In this document: piece after piece, positions 4,910-5,573 of the stretch | Layout of the letters: each line of letters begins with the position of its first letter | Position numbering within the stretch: the first letter of the stretch is position 1 | Source: Acidobacteriota bacterium | GTDB lineage: Bacteria > Acidobacteriota > Terriglobia > Terriglobales > Acidobacteriaceae | NCBI GenBank assembly: GCA_021798235.1 | Contig: JAJZMO010000195.1 | Location: 1 to 5,573 of the forward strand | Direction: 5' to 3' | Length of the DNA: 5,573 nt | Translations under genes and position numbers: made by a program | Notes under the pieces: model-generated | Databases searched by the model: none | Told to the model about the DNA's origin: nothing | What the model saw: only the letters and a program-made list of their open reading frames with translations

Positions 4910-5573
4910 CTAGCGAACCGCAGCGATGGCCGGTTGCGTCTCGGTATGGGCAGGTGCCAGGTTCCCTGTGCGTGTAGCGGCGTTGTGCGCCACCTCCCGC
5001 ACGGCGGGGATAAAGGTGCTGGGACTGCTGACCACCACGCGGCCTGCGGGATTGCCCAACAGCTGGGCCACTTCATTCCAACGCACCAGCGGCGAATTGA
5101 TGTCGACCGTAACCAAGCGGCGCTCCGGCTCGGCCTTCAAGAAGTAGACCATCCACAGCGTAATCGCACCAATCTGCACAAACTCGCTGACGAGATCCAC
5201 CATCAGGCGACTGCCCGGGTTGGCCCAGCTCAATGCCGTGGTCACCAGACGGTCGGTGGCGAGAATGGACATGCCAAAGGTGACGCCAAAGACGCGGCTA
5301 CCGTAGGAAAGGCCTAGCTTCTGTGCGGTAAAAGCAAAGAAGGTAAAGAGGCAGAGCATGAGAATGCAACTACTCCGCTCCAGCTGCAAAAGCACAATTG
5401 CGATGGCGGAGTAGCCGGCGGGATGCGGCGAAGCAACCGCGCCCAGTGCCATGACGCCCGAGACGAGGATGCTGCCATAGAAGATCAGAGAACCGAGGCT
5501 TTCCATGCCGGGCAGATGCGCAGTCGCGTGCCGATACAAATCGCGCACCAATACAAAGATGAACACGCACTGG
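4910..5573 (-). CDS. Multi-pass membrane protein of unknown function, 5' end beyond the window
   Basis: The frame ends with TAG at 4912-4910 and remains open through the right edge, so the visible 221 codons are the C-terminal part. A GTG at 5566 could serve as a start but would fall inside a hydrophobic stretch (FIFVLVRDLY), so the real start is probably upstream. Numbered from that GTG, hydrophobic segments lie at about 24-44, 52-81 (interrupted by LERSS), 91-110 and 121-143, followed by a soluble tail of about 75 residues rich in Val, Pro and Thr. I see no catalytic motif and do not recognise a named family. The pattern ERSSxxLMLCLFTFFAF, then GLSYGSRVFGVTFG, resembles lineage-restricted hypothetical membrane proteins I recall from Acidobacteriota. 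It probably lies in the cytoplasmic membrane. It is upstream of wecB in the same orientation but well separated, so a functional link is only a possibility. Confidence 0.8.
   Translation of the reverse strand, partial: QCVFIFVLVRDLYRHATAHLPGMESLGSLIFYGSILVSGVMALGAVASPHPAGYSAIAIVLLQLERSSCILMLCLFTFFAFTAQKLGLSYGSRVFGVTFGMSILATDRLVTTALSWANPGSRLMVDLVSEFVQIGAITLWMVYFLKAEPERRLVTVDINSPLVRWNEVAQLLGNPAGRVVVSSPSTFIPAVREVAHNAATRTGNLAPAHTETQPAIAAVR

Noticed and set aside
3765..4913. 382-codon plus-strand frame opposite wecB
   Set aside because: It lies antisense to a clearly conserved epimerase, has no recognisable domain and shows the composition of a GC-rich shadow frame.
4462..5076. 204-codon minus-strand frame bridging the membrane-protein gene and wecB
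   Set aside because: It overlaps both well-supported genes out of frame, and its product is rich in Arg, Ser and Pro without any family signature.

Overview
The window looks like a piece of a moderately GC-rich bacterial chromosome, most likely from the Acidobacteriota (Terriglobia-like). That guess rests on two things: a multi-pass membrane protein at the right end with sequence flavour I associate with hypothetical proteins of that group, and a GGCTGAAGCC-type palindromic intergenic repeat of a kind I recall from those genomes. Both are recollections, not searches, so the taxonomic call is tentative.

Layout, left to right. Positions 1-122 appear to be the end of an IS5-family insertion sequence: the first 23 codons of a transposase read leftward off the window, 52 bp inside a terminal inverted repeat with a CTAG target site next to it. 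Positions 127-417 hold no gene but carry a REP/BIME-like pair of small hairpins. Positions 418-2841 (minus strand) encode an 807-residue exported protein made of a signal peptide, exactly 20 gapless 36-residue Sel1-like repeats and a short C-terminal helical cap. Its start lacks a Shine-Dalgarno sequence and has a candidate extended -10 promoter directly upstream, which would give a nearly leaderless mRNA. Positions 2880-3330 are non-coding apart from hairpin-forming sequence next to the tRNA. Positions 3331-3407 (plus strand) are tRNA-Arg with anticodon CCG and encoded CCA. Converging on it, 3426-4637 (minus) encodes UDP-N-acetylglucosamine 2-epimerase (WecB/MnaA type) with an intact active site and probably a TTG start. 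Upstream of it, 4910-5573 (minus) is the C-terminal part of a multi-pass inner-membrane protein whose N-terminus lies beyond the window.

The genes do not form an obvious single pathway. The epimerase makes UDP-ManNAc for surface polysaccharide. The Sel1 protein is probably a periplasmic or envelope scaffold. The membrane protein and the epimerase share orientation but are about 270 bp apart, so co-transcription is possible but not shown. I see no new defence, CRISPR or biosynthetic system. The most unusual signals are the perfect register of the 20-repeat array, a two-repeat (72-residue) superperiod inside it, and the possible leaderless start.
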